In this document: piece after piece, positions 36,911 to 49,418 of the stretch
How positions within the stretch are numbered: the stretch's first letter is position 1
Layout of the letters: each line of letters begins with the position of its first letter
The notes under the pieces: generated by a model
The model's database searches: none
Told to the model about the DNA's origin: nothing
What the model saw: the letters and a program-made list of their open reading frames with translations, nothing else
NCBI RefSeq assembly: GCF_024519315.1
Contig: NZ_JANIIC010000002.1
Location: 302,311-366,310, forward strand
Direction of reading: 5' to 3'
DNA length: 64,000 nt
Source of the DNA: Streptomyces malaysiensis subsp. samsunensis
GTDB taxonomy: Bacteria > Actinomycetota > Actinomycetes > Streptomycetales > Streptomycetaceae
Position numbers and translations under genes: made by a program

Positions 36911-37738
36911 ATGGCAGCGCCCATCACGGTCGGCGTCGACGGATTCGCCGAGAGTCCGCCGGCCGCGCACTGGGCGGCGCGCGAGGCGCTGCTGCGCGAT
37001 CTGCGGCTGCGGCTGGTCCACGCCTGGAACCCGCCGTCGCCCGGGGCCCCGACCCTCCCCCACGAGGACGATCTGAACTACTGGGCGCAGCGGCTGCTGA
37101 CCGACCTGGTGGGCGAGTTGCGCGACGCCCATCCGGGGCTGCGGGTCTCGGCCGAGCTGGTGCCGCGCGAGACCGTGTCCGCGCTGCTGGGCGCGGCCCG
37201 GGACGCCGAGATGCTGGTGCTCGGCTCACGCGGCCGGGGCACCCCCGGCGGTTTCCTCCTCGGCTCGACCGGCCGCCATGTCCTGGCACGGGGAGAACGG
37301 CCGATGATCATGGTGCACGCCGACGACAAGCCGCTGACCGCCGATGTGACCGTCGGGGTGACCCTGCGAGGGCCGAACGAGGAGACGCTGCGGTTCGCCT
37401 TCGACGCCGCCGCCCGGCGCGGTGGTGTGCTGCGCGCCGTACACGCGAGCGGGCCGGGGAACGACGAGACGGGGGACGAGAGGGCGGAGGCGGAGGCGGA
37501 GCGGGCGCTGGACGCGGCGCTGCGCCCCTGGCGGGAGAAGTACCCCGGCGTGACGGTGGCGCAGGCCCTGACCACGGAGCGCCCGGCGCTCGGTGTGCCG
37601 CACACCGCGCGGGGCTCCGGGCTGCTCGTGCTGGGCCGGGAGAAGATCGAGCCGGGCCCGGTCGCCCATCTGGGCCCGGTGATCCACGCGGCGGTGCACC
37701 ACGCGCCGTGTCCGGTGGGGGTCGTCCCATGCGGCTGA
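36911..37738 (+). CDS. Universal stress protein, two UspA domains (fourth)
   Basis: The 275-residue protein begins APITVGVDGFAESPPAAHWA and carries the ATP loop GSRGRGTPGGFLLGSTG in domain 1. Domain 2 begins TVGVTLRGPNEETLRFAFD and ends AAVHHAPCPVGVVP. ATG at 36911 has GGGGAGG eight bases upstream. A GTG at 36902 is the alternative. The nicotinate phosphoribosyltransferase gene starts 19 bases after the stop, so dehydrogenase, usp, NAPRTase and CBS-BON genes form one operon. Confidence 0.88.
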   Translation: MAAPITVGVDGFAESPPAAHWAAREALLRDLRLRLVHAWNPPSPGAPTLPHEDDLNYWAQRLLTDLVGELRDAHPGLRVSAELVPRETVSALLGAARDAEMLVLGSRGRGTPGGFLLGSTGRHVLARGERPMIMVHADDKPLTADVTVGVTLRGPNEETLRFAFDAAARRGGVLRAVHASGPGNDETGDERAEAEAERALDAALRPWREKYPGVTVAQALTTERPALGVPHTARGSGLLVLGREKIEPGPVAHLGPVIHAAVHHAPCPVGVVPCG

Positions 37739-37757
37739 TGTGCGGAGGGAGGCGGGA

Positions 37758-39122
37758 GTGACGATGTCGGAGGCGATGGTCACCGACCTCTACGAGGCGA
37801 CGATGGCCCTGTCGTATCTGCGCGAGGGCATGACCGGCCCGGCCACCTTCGACCTCTACGCCCGCGACCTGCCGCCCGAGCGGGGCTTCCTGGTGGCCGC
37901 GGGCCTGGAGCCGACGCTGGACTGTCTGTCCGGCTTCCGGGTGGAGCCCGAGGACGTGGAGGCGTTCGCCGTGGCGATGCGCCGTCCGTACGAGGACCTT
38001 GAGCCCCTGCTGGGGCTCGGCTTCGACGGCGAGGTGCGGGCGGTGCCCGAGGGGCGGATCGTCCTCGCCGGGGAGCCGCTGCTGGAGGTGACCGCGCCGC
38101 TGCCGCAGGCCCAGCTGATCGAGACGTATCTGCTGGGGCAGCTGAGCCATCAGACCACCGTCGCCTCCAAGGCGGCCCGGTGCGTGCTCGCCGCGGCGGG
38201 GCGCCCGGTGGTGGACTTCTCGCTGCGCCGCGCCCACGGCCCCTGGTCGGGGATGCAGTCGGCGCGGCTGAGCGCGATGACCGGGTTCACGGCGACCAGC
38301 AATGTGGCGGCGGCCGCCGCCTACGGGATCGAGGCCACCGGGACGATGGCGCATTCGTACATCGAGGCGTTCCCGGACGAGGAGACCGCGTTCCGCGCGT
38401 TCGCCCGTACCCACCCCGGCCCGGTCACCTTCCTGGTGGACACCTATGACACGGCGGCCGGAGTGGCCACCGCGGCGCGGGTGCTGCGCGAGCTGGCGTC
38501 CGGGCCCCGGGGCGCGATCCGGCTGGACAGCGGCGACCTGGGCGAACAGGCGGTGCGGGCGCGGCGGATCCTCGACGCGGAGGGGCTGCCTGAGGTGCGG
38601 ATCGTGGCGAGCGGCGGGCTCGACGAGTACGCCATCGAGAGGCTGATCCGGTCGGGCGCGCCGATCGACGTCTTCGCCGTGGGCACCCGGATGGGGGTGT
38701 CGGCCGACGCCGCCTACCTCGACACCGCGTACAAGCTGGTGGCCTACGACGGGAAACCGGTGATGAAACTGTCCTCGGCCAAGGCCACGGCCCCCGGGGC
38801 CAAGCAGGTGTGGCGCCGCGCCGGCTACGCCGATGTGATCGGCGAGCGGGACGAACTTCCGCCCCACGGCGGTACGCCACTGCTGGAGACCGTGATGCGC
38901 GGGGGCCGGCGGACCGAAGCCCCCGACACCCTCGACCGCGCGCGTCGGCGGTTCGACACCGATCTCGCGGGGCTGCCGCCGCACGCCCGGCGGATCCGCC
39001 ACCCGGTCCCGCCCCGGCCGGCCACCTCCGCCGGGCTGGCCCGGCTGGCGGGGCGGGTGCGCGGCGGGATCGAGCACCGGCTGGCGGCCGGTGGCGAGGC
39101 GGGCGGAAGACAGGCAGCGTGA
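37758..39122 (+). CDS. pncB: Nicotinate phosphoribosyltransferase
   Basis: The 454-residue product matches the actinobacterial nicotinate phosphoribosyltransferase family: VTDLYEATMALSYLREGM, then TFDLYARDLPPERGFLVAAG, the active-site region VDFSLRRAHGPWSGM, and LDSGDLGEQAVRARRIL with FAVGTRMGVSADA in the barrel. It joins nicotinate and PRPP to give NaMN, feeding NAD salvage. Starts at GTG 37740, GTG 37758 and ATG 37764 are all possible. 37758 is chosen because GGGAGG lies five bases upstream. In a dormancy island, extra NAD salvage would fit redox stress, and mycobacterial DosR also controls a pncB paralogue. Confidence 0.9.
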   Translation: MTMSEAMVTDLYEATMALSYLREGMTGPATFDLYARDLPPERGFLVAAGLEPTLDCLSGFRVEPEDVEAFAVAMRRPYEDLEPLLGLGFDGEVRAVPEGRIVLAGEPLLEVTAPLPQAQLIETYLLGQLSHQTTVASKAARCVLAAAGRPVVDFSLRRAHGPWSGMQSARLSAMTGFTATSNVAAAAAYGIEATGTMAHSYIEAFPDEETAFRAFARTHPGPVTFLVDTYDTAAGVATAARVLRELASGPRGAIRLDSGDLGEQAVRARRILDAEGLPEVRIVASGGLDEYAIERLIRSGAPIDVFAVGTRMGVSADAAYLDTAYKLVAYDGKPVMKLSSAKATAPGAKQVWRRAGYADVIGERDELPPHGGTPLLETVMRGGRRTEAPDTLDRARRRFDTDLAGLPPHARRIRHPVPPRPATSAGLARLAGRVRGGIEHRLAAGGEAGGRQAA

Positions 39123-39136
39123 CCTAGGAGGATGCC

Positions 39137-39802
39137 GTGCCCGGGAGTGCCCACATCGTGAGTGATGTGATGACCCATACCGTCGTCGCCGTCGGCCGCG
39201 AAGCGCCGTTCAAGGAGATCGTCAGAACGCTGGAGCAGTGGCGGGTGAGCGCCCTGCCGGTGCTGGAGGGCGAGGGCCGGGTCATCGGCGTGGTCTCCGA
39301 GGCGGATCTGCTGCCCAAGGAGGAGTTCCGCGACAGCGACCCGGCGCGGGTGGCGCAACTGCGCGACCTGCCCGGTATCGCCAAGGCGGGCGCGGTGACG
39401 GCCGATGAGCTGATGACGTCCCCCGCCATCACCGTCCACGCGGGCGCCACGCTCGCCGAGGCCGCGCGGATCATGACCCATAAGCGGGTCAAGCGGCTCC
39501 CGGTGGTGGACGAGGAGGGCCGGCTGGAAGGCATCGTCAGCCGCGCCGATCTGCTGAAGGTGTTTCTGCGGCCGGACGACGACATCGAGGAGGAGGTGCG
39601 CCGCGAGGTGGTGACCCATCTCTTCCCGGCCGAGGGGGAAATCGTCCAGGTGAGCGTGAACGAGGGCGTGGTCACCCTGACCGGACGGGTCAAGGAGGCC
39701 GTTCTCATCCCGGCGGCGGCCCGTCTGATCCGGGCGATCGAGGGCGTGGTGGACTTCGACAACCAGCTCACGGCCGCGCCTCATACGGCCCAGCGGCAGT
39801 AG
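39137..39802 (+). CDS. CBS-pair protein with BON domain (second)
   Basis: The 221-residue protein has two CBS motifs (about 7-62 and 90-145; RVSALPVLEGEGRVIGVVSE and RVKRLPVVDEEGRLEGIVSR) and a BON domain (about 155-212; VSVNEGVVTLTGRVKEA). It is a longer relative of the protein at 32568, with a 30-residue linker between the CBS repeats. A nucleotide-sensing, membrane-linked role is inferred from the domains. GTG at 39137 follows AGGAGG. It ends the operon. A perfect 15-bp-arm hairpin lies 80 bases downstream. Confidence 0.88.
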   Translation: MPGSAHIVSDVMTHTVVAVGREAPFKEIVRTLEQWRVSALPVLEGEGRVIGVVSEADLLPKEEFRDSDPARVAQLRDLPGIAKAGAVTADELMTSPAITVHAGATLAEAARIMTHKRVKRLPVVDEEGRLEGIVSRADLLKVFLRPDDDIEEEVRREVVTHLFPAEGEIVQVSVNEGVVTLTGRVKEAVLIPAAARLIRAIEGVVDFDNQLTAAPHTAQRQ

Positions 39803-39880
39803 GGCTCCCATCCGGCGGGGCCACGCCGTGCCGAGCGCGGCGACGCCGAGACGGCACGGTCCCCGACACGACACGGTCCT

Positions 39881-39912
39881 GACCCTGCGGCCGGGGTCCC
39901 GGCCGCAGGGTC
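39881..39912 (+). terminator. Perfect 15-bp-arm hairpin after the second CBS-BON gene
   Basis: GACCCTGCGGCCGGG (39881-39895) and its exact reverse complement (39898-39912) are two bases apart. No T-run follows, which is usual for streptomycete hairpin terminators. The rest of the 424-bp spacer 39803-40226 holds a CA-rich stretch (near 40180-40200) and no gene that I can support. Confidence 0.7.
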
Positions 39913-40226
39913 GGACCGCCCGAGGCGGCCCGAACGCCCCCGAGCACCACGGCGGCGACCCATCGAGCAGGCGGCGCGGCACCGAGCGACGCCCCCGGTC
40001 GGCGGAGGCCGGGGGCGCCGGGCGATGTCCCCGGCCGCCACCGGGAGGCACTCCGACATCGGACGCGACGGCCCCGGCAACGTCAGTCACCGAGGCCACG
40101 GACTCACAGCACGACCGGACACGGCCGGCGCACCACCGGATGCGGTGACTCCAACACGCACCCCACCACCGGGGCCACGCACACACGCACACACGCACGA
40201 AGACCAGCCCCGGACACCGCTCCGCG

Positions 40227-40808
40227 TCACCGGATGTGGCGGCTCCAGCGCGGGCCGACCTCGGCCCAGGCGCGTCCCCACTCCTGGGTGCGGGCGCGGT
40301 CCAGCCGCCAGCGCACCACACCGCGTCCGGCCAGCGACACCGCGCCCACGCCCGCCGCGGCGGACGTCCCGGCGAGCACCGCGCGGGTGGCGATCTGCTC
40401 GGGGGTGGGCGGCCGCTGGACCAGCCGCCCCCGACCGTCGGTCCAGACCTCCGTGGCGGTGCCCGCCTTACTGCTTTCGTGGACCCGCGCCGTACCGGTG
40501 TGGACGGTGCCGTCCAGGCCGGTCCACCGCACGACCGCGCGTACCAGGCCGGTGGTGGACCCGTCGGCGGCGGGCTGTGCGGCGGGGGCGTTCTCCTTCA
40601 GCACCGCGGGCACCCGGTGCCGGTCCGCCCGCTCCTGCCGCAGTGACGCGTCCACGGCGGTGCCCGCGGCCACCCCGGCCGCCGGGCCGCCGACCGCCAT
40701 CACCAGGCCGGTGACGAGCACGACCCACGCCTCGATCACATCCGAGCGGCGTCTGAGCGGGTTGCGCCGCCACCGCCACATCCGCCGCCCCCGCACTTCC
40801 GTGCCCAT
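40227..40808 (-). CDS. Rv1733c-like membrane protein
   Basis: The 193-residue protein has a basic N-terminus (MWRWRRNPLRRRSDVIEAW), one long hydrophobic helix (VVLVTGLVMAVGGPAAGVAA), an extracytoplasmic part of about 100 residues (VHTGTARVHESSKAGTATEV), and a second helix near residues 150-168. This is the layout of the Rv1733c family, a strongly DosR-induced membrane antigen in M. tuberculosis whose biochemical role is unknown. ATG at 40808 is used. The frame further upstream covers the promoter region. It is divergent from the response regulator, with one copy of the shared box between them. Confidence 0.82.
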   Translation of the reverse strand: MGTEVRGRRMWRWRRNPLRRRSDVIEAWVVLVTGLVMAVGGPAAGVAAGTAVDASLRQERADRHRVPAVLKENAPAAQPAADGSTTGLVRAVVRWTGLDGTVHTGTARVHESSKAGTATEVWTDGRGRLVQRPPTPEQIATRAVLAGTSAAAGVGAVSLAGRGVVRWRLDRARTQEWGRAWAEVGPRWSRHIR

Positions 40809-40864
40809 GCCGTGACGGTCGCACGCGCGGGGAGGGCGGGACGAGGGCCGGGCAGCCCCATTGG

Positions 40865-40909
40865 GGGCCCGTTCGGCCCTGGTACCGCCCTGACCTGCTG
40901 CGCCAGGAT
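40865..40909. promoter_or_regulatory. DevR/OsdR-like box and -10 in front of the response-regulator gene
   Basis: GGGCCCGTTCGGCCCT (40865-40880) matches the four other copies of the box. CAGGAT (40904-40909) is a plausible -10, 24 bases downstream on the plus strand. This would place the box around -50 to -35, as for an activator. The box also faces the Rv1733c-like gene on the other side, so one site could serve both and allow autoregulation. Confidence 0.55.
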
Positions 40910-40956
40910 TTTGCACCGGGGGACGGGCGGACGGCGGACGAACAGTGCGAGAGCCC

Positions 40957-41652
40957 ATGACCGAGACACGAGCGACACCGGCGACGCCCATCAGGGTGTT
41001 CGTACTCGACGATCACGAGGTGGTCCGGCGCGGACTGCACGATCTGCTGGACGCCGAACCGGACATCGAGGTGGTCGGCGACGCCGGAACCGTCGACCAC
41101 GCGCTGGCCCGTGGCCCGGCGCTGCGGCCCGACGTGGCCATCCTGGACGTCCGGCTGCCGGACGGGGACGGCATCACGGTCTGCCGTGAGCTGCGCTCCC
41201 GTATGCCGGATCTGGCCTGTCTGATGCTGACCTCGTTCGACGACGACGATGCCCTGCTGGACGCGATCATGGCCGGGGCGGCGGGCTATGTGCTCAAGCA
41301 GATCAAGGGATCGGACCTGGTCTCGGCGGTGCGCACGGTGGCCTCCGGCCAGTCGATGCTGGACCCGGCCACCACCGCACGGCTGATGAGCACCCTGCGC
41401 GGTGACACCGCCCCGCAGGAGCCCAGGGACGAGGTGCTGGCCGGGCTGTCCCCGCGCGAGCGGGAGATCCTGGTGCTGATCGGCGACGGGCTCACCAACC
41501 GGCAGATCGGCAAGCGGCTCTTCCTGTCCGAGAAGACGGTCAAGAACCACATCTCCCGGCTGCTGGCCAAGCTGGGCGTGGAGCGCCGCATCCAGGCGGC
41601 GGTGCTGGCGACCCACTCGGCCCCGCACCCCGCCGACGACCACCCGGGCTGA
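40957..41652 (+). CDS. NarL/LuxR-type response regulator, DevR/DosR/OsdR-like
   Basis: The 231-residue protein has a receiver domain (about 8-125) with acidic pair in [10 protein letters not shown], phospho-acceptor Asp64 in [12 protein letters not shown], Thr in LMLTSFDD and Lys in YVLKQIKG. A LuxR-type HTH follows (about 160-225; [20 protein letters not shown] and [18 protein letters not shown]). It most resembles the DevR/DosR branch and OsdR of S. coelicolor, which control hypoxia and dormancy genes. ATG at 40957 is used. GTG at 40945 is possible. Its partner kinase is encoded at 43097-44809, beyond the nitroreductase gene. Confidence 0.9.
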   Translation: MTETRATPATPIRVFVLDDHEVVRRGLHDLLDAEPDIEVVGDAGTVDHALARGPALRPDVAILDVRLPDGDGITVCRELRSRMPDLACLMLTSFDDDDALLDAIMAGAAGYVLKQIKGSDLVSAVRTVASGQSMLDPATTARLMSTLRGDTAPQEPRDEVLAGLSPREREILVLIGDGLTNRQIGKRLFLSEKTVKNHISRLLAKLGVERRIQAAVLATHSAPHPADDHPG

Positions 41653-41784
41653 GCCGGGGACCGCCGCATGGGGCCGCGGGGCCCCGCCCGTACCACCGAC
41701 GCGCCCGACCACCGCCCACCACCGACGGCCCACCACCACCGACGCCACACCACCGCTGACGGCCCACCGGCGAGGAGAGGACCC

Positions 41785-42786
41785 ATGCAGCCCGCAACGC
41801 TCGACGCGGCGATCCTGGAAAAGCTCATCTCCGCGGCCGTGGCCGCTCCGTCGATGCACAACACCCAGCCCTGGCGCTACCGGCTGAACCCCGAGACCGT
41901 CACCCTGGAGGTCCGGGCCGCCCTCGATCGGGCGCTGCGGTACGCCGATCCGATGGGCCGGGCGCTGACCGTCTCGGCCGGGGCCGCCGTGTTCAATCTG
42001 CGGGTCGCCGTGGCCCACTTCGGCTGGGACCCGGTCGTCCAACTGCTGCCGTACCGCTCACAGCCCGATCTGCTGGCCACGGTGCGCCTGGCCGTGGCGT
42101 CCCGCGACGGCGCCGGGCGCCACGGCGATCCGCACCCCGATCTGTACGACGTCATCTGGCGGCGGCACACCAGCCGCTCCCCCTTCTCCGGGCGCCGGCT
42201 GCCACCACGGATACTGTGCGAACTGACGGAGGCGGCGCGGGCGCACGGGGCCACGCTGTGGCCGGCGGACCCCGAGGAGACCGCACGGCTGCTGCGGCTG
42301 ACCGCCGAAGCGGAGCGGCGCACCGCCGGGGATCCGCGCCGGCTGGCCGAGAGCCACGCCTGGATCCGCGACACCGGGCCGTACGGAATCCCCACGGCCG
42401 CCCTCGGCCCACAGGACGCCACCGGACGGGTGCCGATGCGCGACTTCCGGGGCTCGCTTCCGGACGCGCGCCAGGCGGGCGATCCGCCCGCCGCGGAGTT
42501 CGAGAGCCACCCGACCATCGCCGTACTGGCCACGGACCAGGACCGGCGCACCGACTGGCTGCGGGCCGGGCAGGCGCTGGAACATGTGCTGCTGCTGGCG
42601 ACCTCGCACGCGGTCCGGGCGTCCCTGCTGCACCAGGCGCTGGAGTGGTCGGATCTGCGCTGGGCGCTCAACGACGAACACCGGGCACCCGGCCATGTGC
42701 AGATGCTGATCCGACTGGGGTACGGACCGGTGGGACCGGCCACTCCGCGCGGCGGTGCGACCGAGGCACTGGACCGAGGCCACTGA
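41785..42786 (+). CDS. Acg-type nitroreductase-fold flavoprotein
   Basis: The 333-residue protein has a duplicated nitroreductase fold as in M. tuberculosis Acg (Rv2032): LISAAVAAPSMHNTQPWRYR at the N-terminus, YDVIWRRHTSRSPFSGRRLP at about 130 and LRAGQALEHVLLLATSHAVR in the second half. Acg proteins bind FMN, lack a clear electron-donor site, and are among the strongest DosR-induced proteins. They may store flavin rather than reduce nitro groups. ATG at 41785 follows GAGGAGAGG. CCACC-rich repeats flank it on both sides. It lies 132 bp after the response regulator on the same strand. Confidence 0.85.
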   Translation: MQPATLDAAILEKLISAAVAAPSMHNTQPWRYRLNPETVTLEVRAALDRALRYADPMGRALTVSAGAAVFNLRVAVAHFGWDPVVQLLPYRSQPDLLATVRLAVASRDGAGRHGDPHPDLYDVIWRRHTSRSPFSGRRLPPRILCELTEAARAHGATLWPADPEETARLLRLTAEAERRTAGDPRRLAESHAWIRDTGPYGIPTAALGPQDATGRVPMRDFRGSLPDARQAGDPPAAEFESHPTIAVLATDQDRRTDWLRAGQALEHVLLLATSHAVRASLLHQALEWSDLRWALNDEHRAPGHVQMLIRLGYGPVGPATPRGGATEALDRGH

Positions 42787-42829
42787 CACGGCACGCCCCT
42801 CGCCCACTACGCGACAAAACCCTCGCACC

Positions 42830-43079
42830 CCACACCGGGCAGCCACCCACCGGCACCGGCACCGGCACCGGACAGCAACCCACCACACCAGCAGCCACCC
42901 ACCGGCACTGGCGGCGCCCACCGCGCCAGCGACCACCCACCACACCAGCAGCCACCCACCGGCACTGGCGGCGCCCACCACACCGACAAGCCACCCCACC
43001 ACACCAGCGACCGCCCACCGCGCCAGCGACCGCCCACCGCACCGGCAGGCGCCCACCGCACCGGCCGACCGCGCACAAC
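42830..43079. repeat. CCACC-rich degenerate tandem repeats between nitroreductase and kinase genes
   Basis: The convergent spacer is built of CCCACC, GGCACTGGCGGCG and ACACCAGC units. The longest exact copy is 45 bp, found at 42878-42922 and again at 42935-42979 (57-bp period). Open frames cross it on both strands, but their Pro/His/Thr or Gly/Trp/Val content is due to the repeat. The start-side spacer of the nitroreductase gene (about 41690-41775) has similar CCACCGACGGCC units. Confidence 0.8.
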
Positions 43080-43096
43080 ACCCGGCAGCCAGCCGC

Positions 43097-44866
<1,770 letters not shown>

Positions 44867-44904
44867 TCACTCTCTTCACGGTAGCCGCGCCGGGCCGAGG
44901 GTGA

Positions 44905-47057
<2,153 letters not shown>

Positions 47058-47059
47058 TG

Positions 47060-47931
47060 GACCGGAGCGTCGGCTACTGCTGCGCCCGCTGACCGGCGCC
47101 GAGGCCCGCACCGGCACCCCGCGCGGCCCGGTGGTCTGCGCCCCCGAGGCGAAACTCCCCCCCGCCGACACCACGGTGCCGGCGGGCGGCTCCACCTCGG
47201 CCGAGCTGACCGTCACCAACCCCTGCGACACCCCGCTGCGCGATGTCACCGCCGCCTTCGGTCTGGCCGAGGGGTGGACCGCCACGCCCGGCACCCTCGA
47301 CCTGGGCGATCTCGCGGCGGACCGGACCGCCACCGTACGGACCGAGCTCGCCCGTGGTGAGGGCACCCCGAACGGCCCGCGGCCCGCCGCGGCCGAGGTC
47401 CGCGCGACATCGACCGGTGGCGCGCGGGTGAACGGCTCGGCATCGGCCGAGCTCGACGGCACGCCGCCCTCGCCGCACGGTGAGGTGTCCGTGTCCACGC
47501 TCGACTTCCTCACTGCGGACAACGGCTGGGGCCCGGTCGAACGCGACCGCGGCAACGGCGAGGCCGCCCCCGGCGACGGCAAGGCCCTCACCATCGACGG
47601 CACGACCTACGAGCGGGGCCTCGGCACACACGCCGATTCGACGGTCGAGGTCTTCCTGGGCGGCAACTGCTCGACGTTCACCGCGACCACGGGCCTGGAC
47701 GACGAGGTGGGGGCCGACGGCAGCGTCGTCTTCAAGGTCTACGCCGACGGCGAGCGGGTGTACCGGGGCGGGACGGCACACGGCTCGGACGCGGCCGTAC
47801 CGGTGGAGGCGCGCATCGAGGGCGCGCGGAAGCTGCGGCTGCGGGTCACCGACGGCGGCGACGGCAACGCGCATGACCACGCCGACTGGGCGGCGGCCAC
47901 CGTGCGCTGCGGAACGGGAGGTACGGGGTGA
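47060..47931 (+). pseudogene. Beta-galactosidase 3' remnant: NEW3 and NPCBM domains
   Basis: This open stretch has no start of its own that fits. It begins in the middle of a domain after the TnpB fragment. It holds a NEW3-type beta-sandwich (PADTTVPAGGSTSAELTVTN, then LGDLAADRTATVRTELA) and an NPCBM carbohydrate-binding domain (STLDFLTADNGWGPVERDRG, ERGLGTHADSTVEVFLGGNC, LRVTDGGDGNAHDHADWA). Secreted actinobacterial GH2 enzymes often carry such C-terminal domains, so this is most simply the tail of the gene that starts at 44.9 kb. It could instead be the tail of another glycosidase brought here by the rearrangement. Translation is unlikely. Confidence 0.7.
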
Positions 47932-47958
47932 GCTGACGGCGGCGGGCGCGGGCCGCGG

Positions 47959-48462
47959 TCATTCGCCGCCGGGGCCCGCGCCCGCCGCCTCCTGGAGCAG
48001 CTCTTCGAGCCGGTCCAGGAAGATCCGCTGCCTCGTCACGATCTTCCGGCGGGCCTCGTCCAGGCCGAACCAGGCGACCCGGTCGATCTCGGGGAACTCC
48101 CGCATCCGGCCCGAGCCCTTCGGCCACTCCATGGCGAACGTACCGGGAGTGATCTCCGCCGGGTCCAGCTCGCCCCTGAGCGCCCAGGCGATGACCACCT
48201 TGCCCCCGGTCTGCGTCACGGAGCCGAGCGGAATCGGCTCACCGCCGGGCGGGGGCACCCCCAGCTCCTCCTGGAACTCCCGGCGCGCGGCGGCCTCCGG
48301 GGTCTCGTCCTCCTCGTACTCCCCCTTGGGCACCGTCCAGGCGCCCTCGTCCTTCCTGGCCCAGAACGGGCCGCCCATATGGGCGAGCAGCACCTCGACG
48401 GCGGGACCGGCCGGGCCCGCACCGCGGTACAGCAGGAGTCCGGCGCTGTGCTTGTGCGTCAC
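47959..48462 (-). CDS. Nudix hydrolase
   Basis: The 167-residue protein has a full Nudix box at about residues 47-69 (starting GEYEEDETPEAAARRE and ending FQEELG), with the Arg-Glu and Glu-Glu metal-binding pairs. MTHKHSAGLLLYRGAG at the N-terminus and FPEIDRVAWFGLDEARRKI near the end are typical of small actinobacterial members that act on diadenosine polyphosphates or related nucleotides. It hydrolyses a nucleoside diphosphate linked to another group with Mg2+. The exact substrate is unknown. GTG at 48462 is the start. It follows the methyltransferase gene on the same strand, 51 bp away. Confidence 0.9.
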   Translation of the reverse strand: MTHKHSAGLLLYRGAGPAGPAVEVLLAHMGGPFWARKDEGAWTVPKGEYEEDETPEAAARREFQEELGVPPPGGEPIPLGSVTQTGGKVVIAWALRGELDPAEITPGTFAMEWPKGSGRMREFPEIDRVAWFGLDEARRKIVTRQRIFLDRLEELLQEAAGAGPGGE

Positions 48463-48513
48463 AGCGCCCAGTGTGCGCCCCGGGCCGCCGGGGCGGGGTG
48501 CCGGGCTCGCCGC

Positions 48514-49284
48514 TCATCGCTTGCGGGCGTAGCCGAGATAGGTGACCAGCGGCCGGGCGTCCGGGGCCAGGACGAAGTCGACGATCGGCGGGATCTGCTC
48601 ATCGCTGATCCGCCCCCTGCGGCGCGCCATGGTGGCCTTGACCAGGCTGCGCGGATCCTTGGGCTTGAAGTCGCAGATGTCCTCGTTGCGCAGCCCCTGC
48701 CGCTCCAGGGCGGCGGTCAGCTCGGCGGGGGTGCGCAGCCGGGCCGCGGTGTACCGGCCGGCCGGCATGATCCGGGTCATCGGGACGCGCTGGAAGGCGC
48801 CGAGGTAGATCAGCCGGGAGAGAAAGGTGCGGTTGACGGTGTCGTAGATCAGCACACCGCCGGGCCGCAGCACCCGGGCGGCCTCCGCGAGCACCCGGTC
48901 GAGTTCCGAGGTGATCTCGAAGGTGTCCGCGTAGTAGGCGAGGTCGAACGCGCCGTCGGCGAGGCCGAGTCGCTCGGCGGGCGCGGTGCGGTAGTCGATC
49001 CCGGGGTGCTCACCCCCGTCCGCCTCACGCGCCATCTCGGTCGCGACGGCGGAGGGGTCGACGGCCACGACCTCGAAGCCGAGACCGGCCAGCCCTCGGG
49101 CCAGCAGCCCGCGGCCGCTGCCCACGACCACGGCGCGGCTTCCGGGCGCGGGGAGGTCCACGTTCCCGAGCGTGCCGCGGACGTACTCCAGGCGGCTGTC
49201 CTGGAAGGTGACGGCCCTGATCTGGCGGCCGTCGACGGCCTCGGGCGACCGTGAGTCCAGTTCGATGTGCGGGGCGGCGGCCAT
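48514..49284 (-). CDS. Class I SAM-dependent methyltransferase (UbiG-like)
   Basis: The 256-residue enzyme has motif I VVVGSGRGLLARGLAGLG, the acidic residue of motif II in VVAVDPSAVA, and motif IV as DLAYYADTFE, followed by VLRPGGVLIYDTVNR. The arrangement and the C-terminal lid resemble UbiG/Coq3 O-methyltransferases, but no quinone pathway gene adjoins it, so the methyl acceptor is unknown. ATG at 49284 follows GGGAGAAGACG. The divergent HxlR gene and the strong palindrome between them make this the likely target of HxlR control. Confidence 0.85.
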   Translation of the reverse strand: MAAAPHIELDSRSPEAVDGRQIRAVTFQDSRLEYVRGTLGNVDLPAPGSRAVVVGSGRGLLARGLAGLGFEVVAVDPSAVATEMAREADGGEHPGIDYRTAPAERLGLADGAFDLAYYADTFEITSELDRVLAEAARVLRPGGVLIYDTVNRTFLSRLIYLGAFQRVPMTRIMPAGRYTAARLRTPAELTAALERQGLRNEDICDFKPKDPRSLVKATMARRRGRISDEQIPPIVDFVLAPDARPLVTYLGYARKR

Positions 49285-49359
49285 CGTCTTCTCCCTCACG
49301 GGTGCGCGGATTCGCGGATTCACCGGTGTGCCTGGGGTGGTCCGGACGGGCCGCCCGGG

Positions 49360-49400
49360 TTCCCCGAGGAAACCTAACATCGGTTAGTTCCCTCGGGGAA
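49360..49400. promoter_or_regulatory. Nested palindromic operator between methyltransferase and HxlR genes
   Basis: Outer arms TTCCCCGAGG (49360-49369) and CCTCGGGGAA (49391-49400) are exact inverted repeats. Centred within half a base of them is CTAAC-ATCG-GTTAG (49374-49387). The site begins 76 bases before the methyltransferase start and ends 18 bases before the HxlR start, so a bound dimer would cover both promoters. Confidence 0.65.
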
Positions 49401-49418
49401 CTCGGGTAGGCTCGTGTC

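Noticed and set aside
42800..43090. A Pro/His-rich or Gly/Trp-rich secreted protein across the CCACC repeats
   Set aside because: Open frames exist on both strands only because of the repeat, with no start, ribosome site or conserved part.
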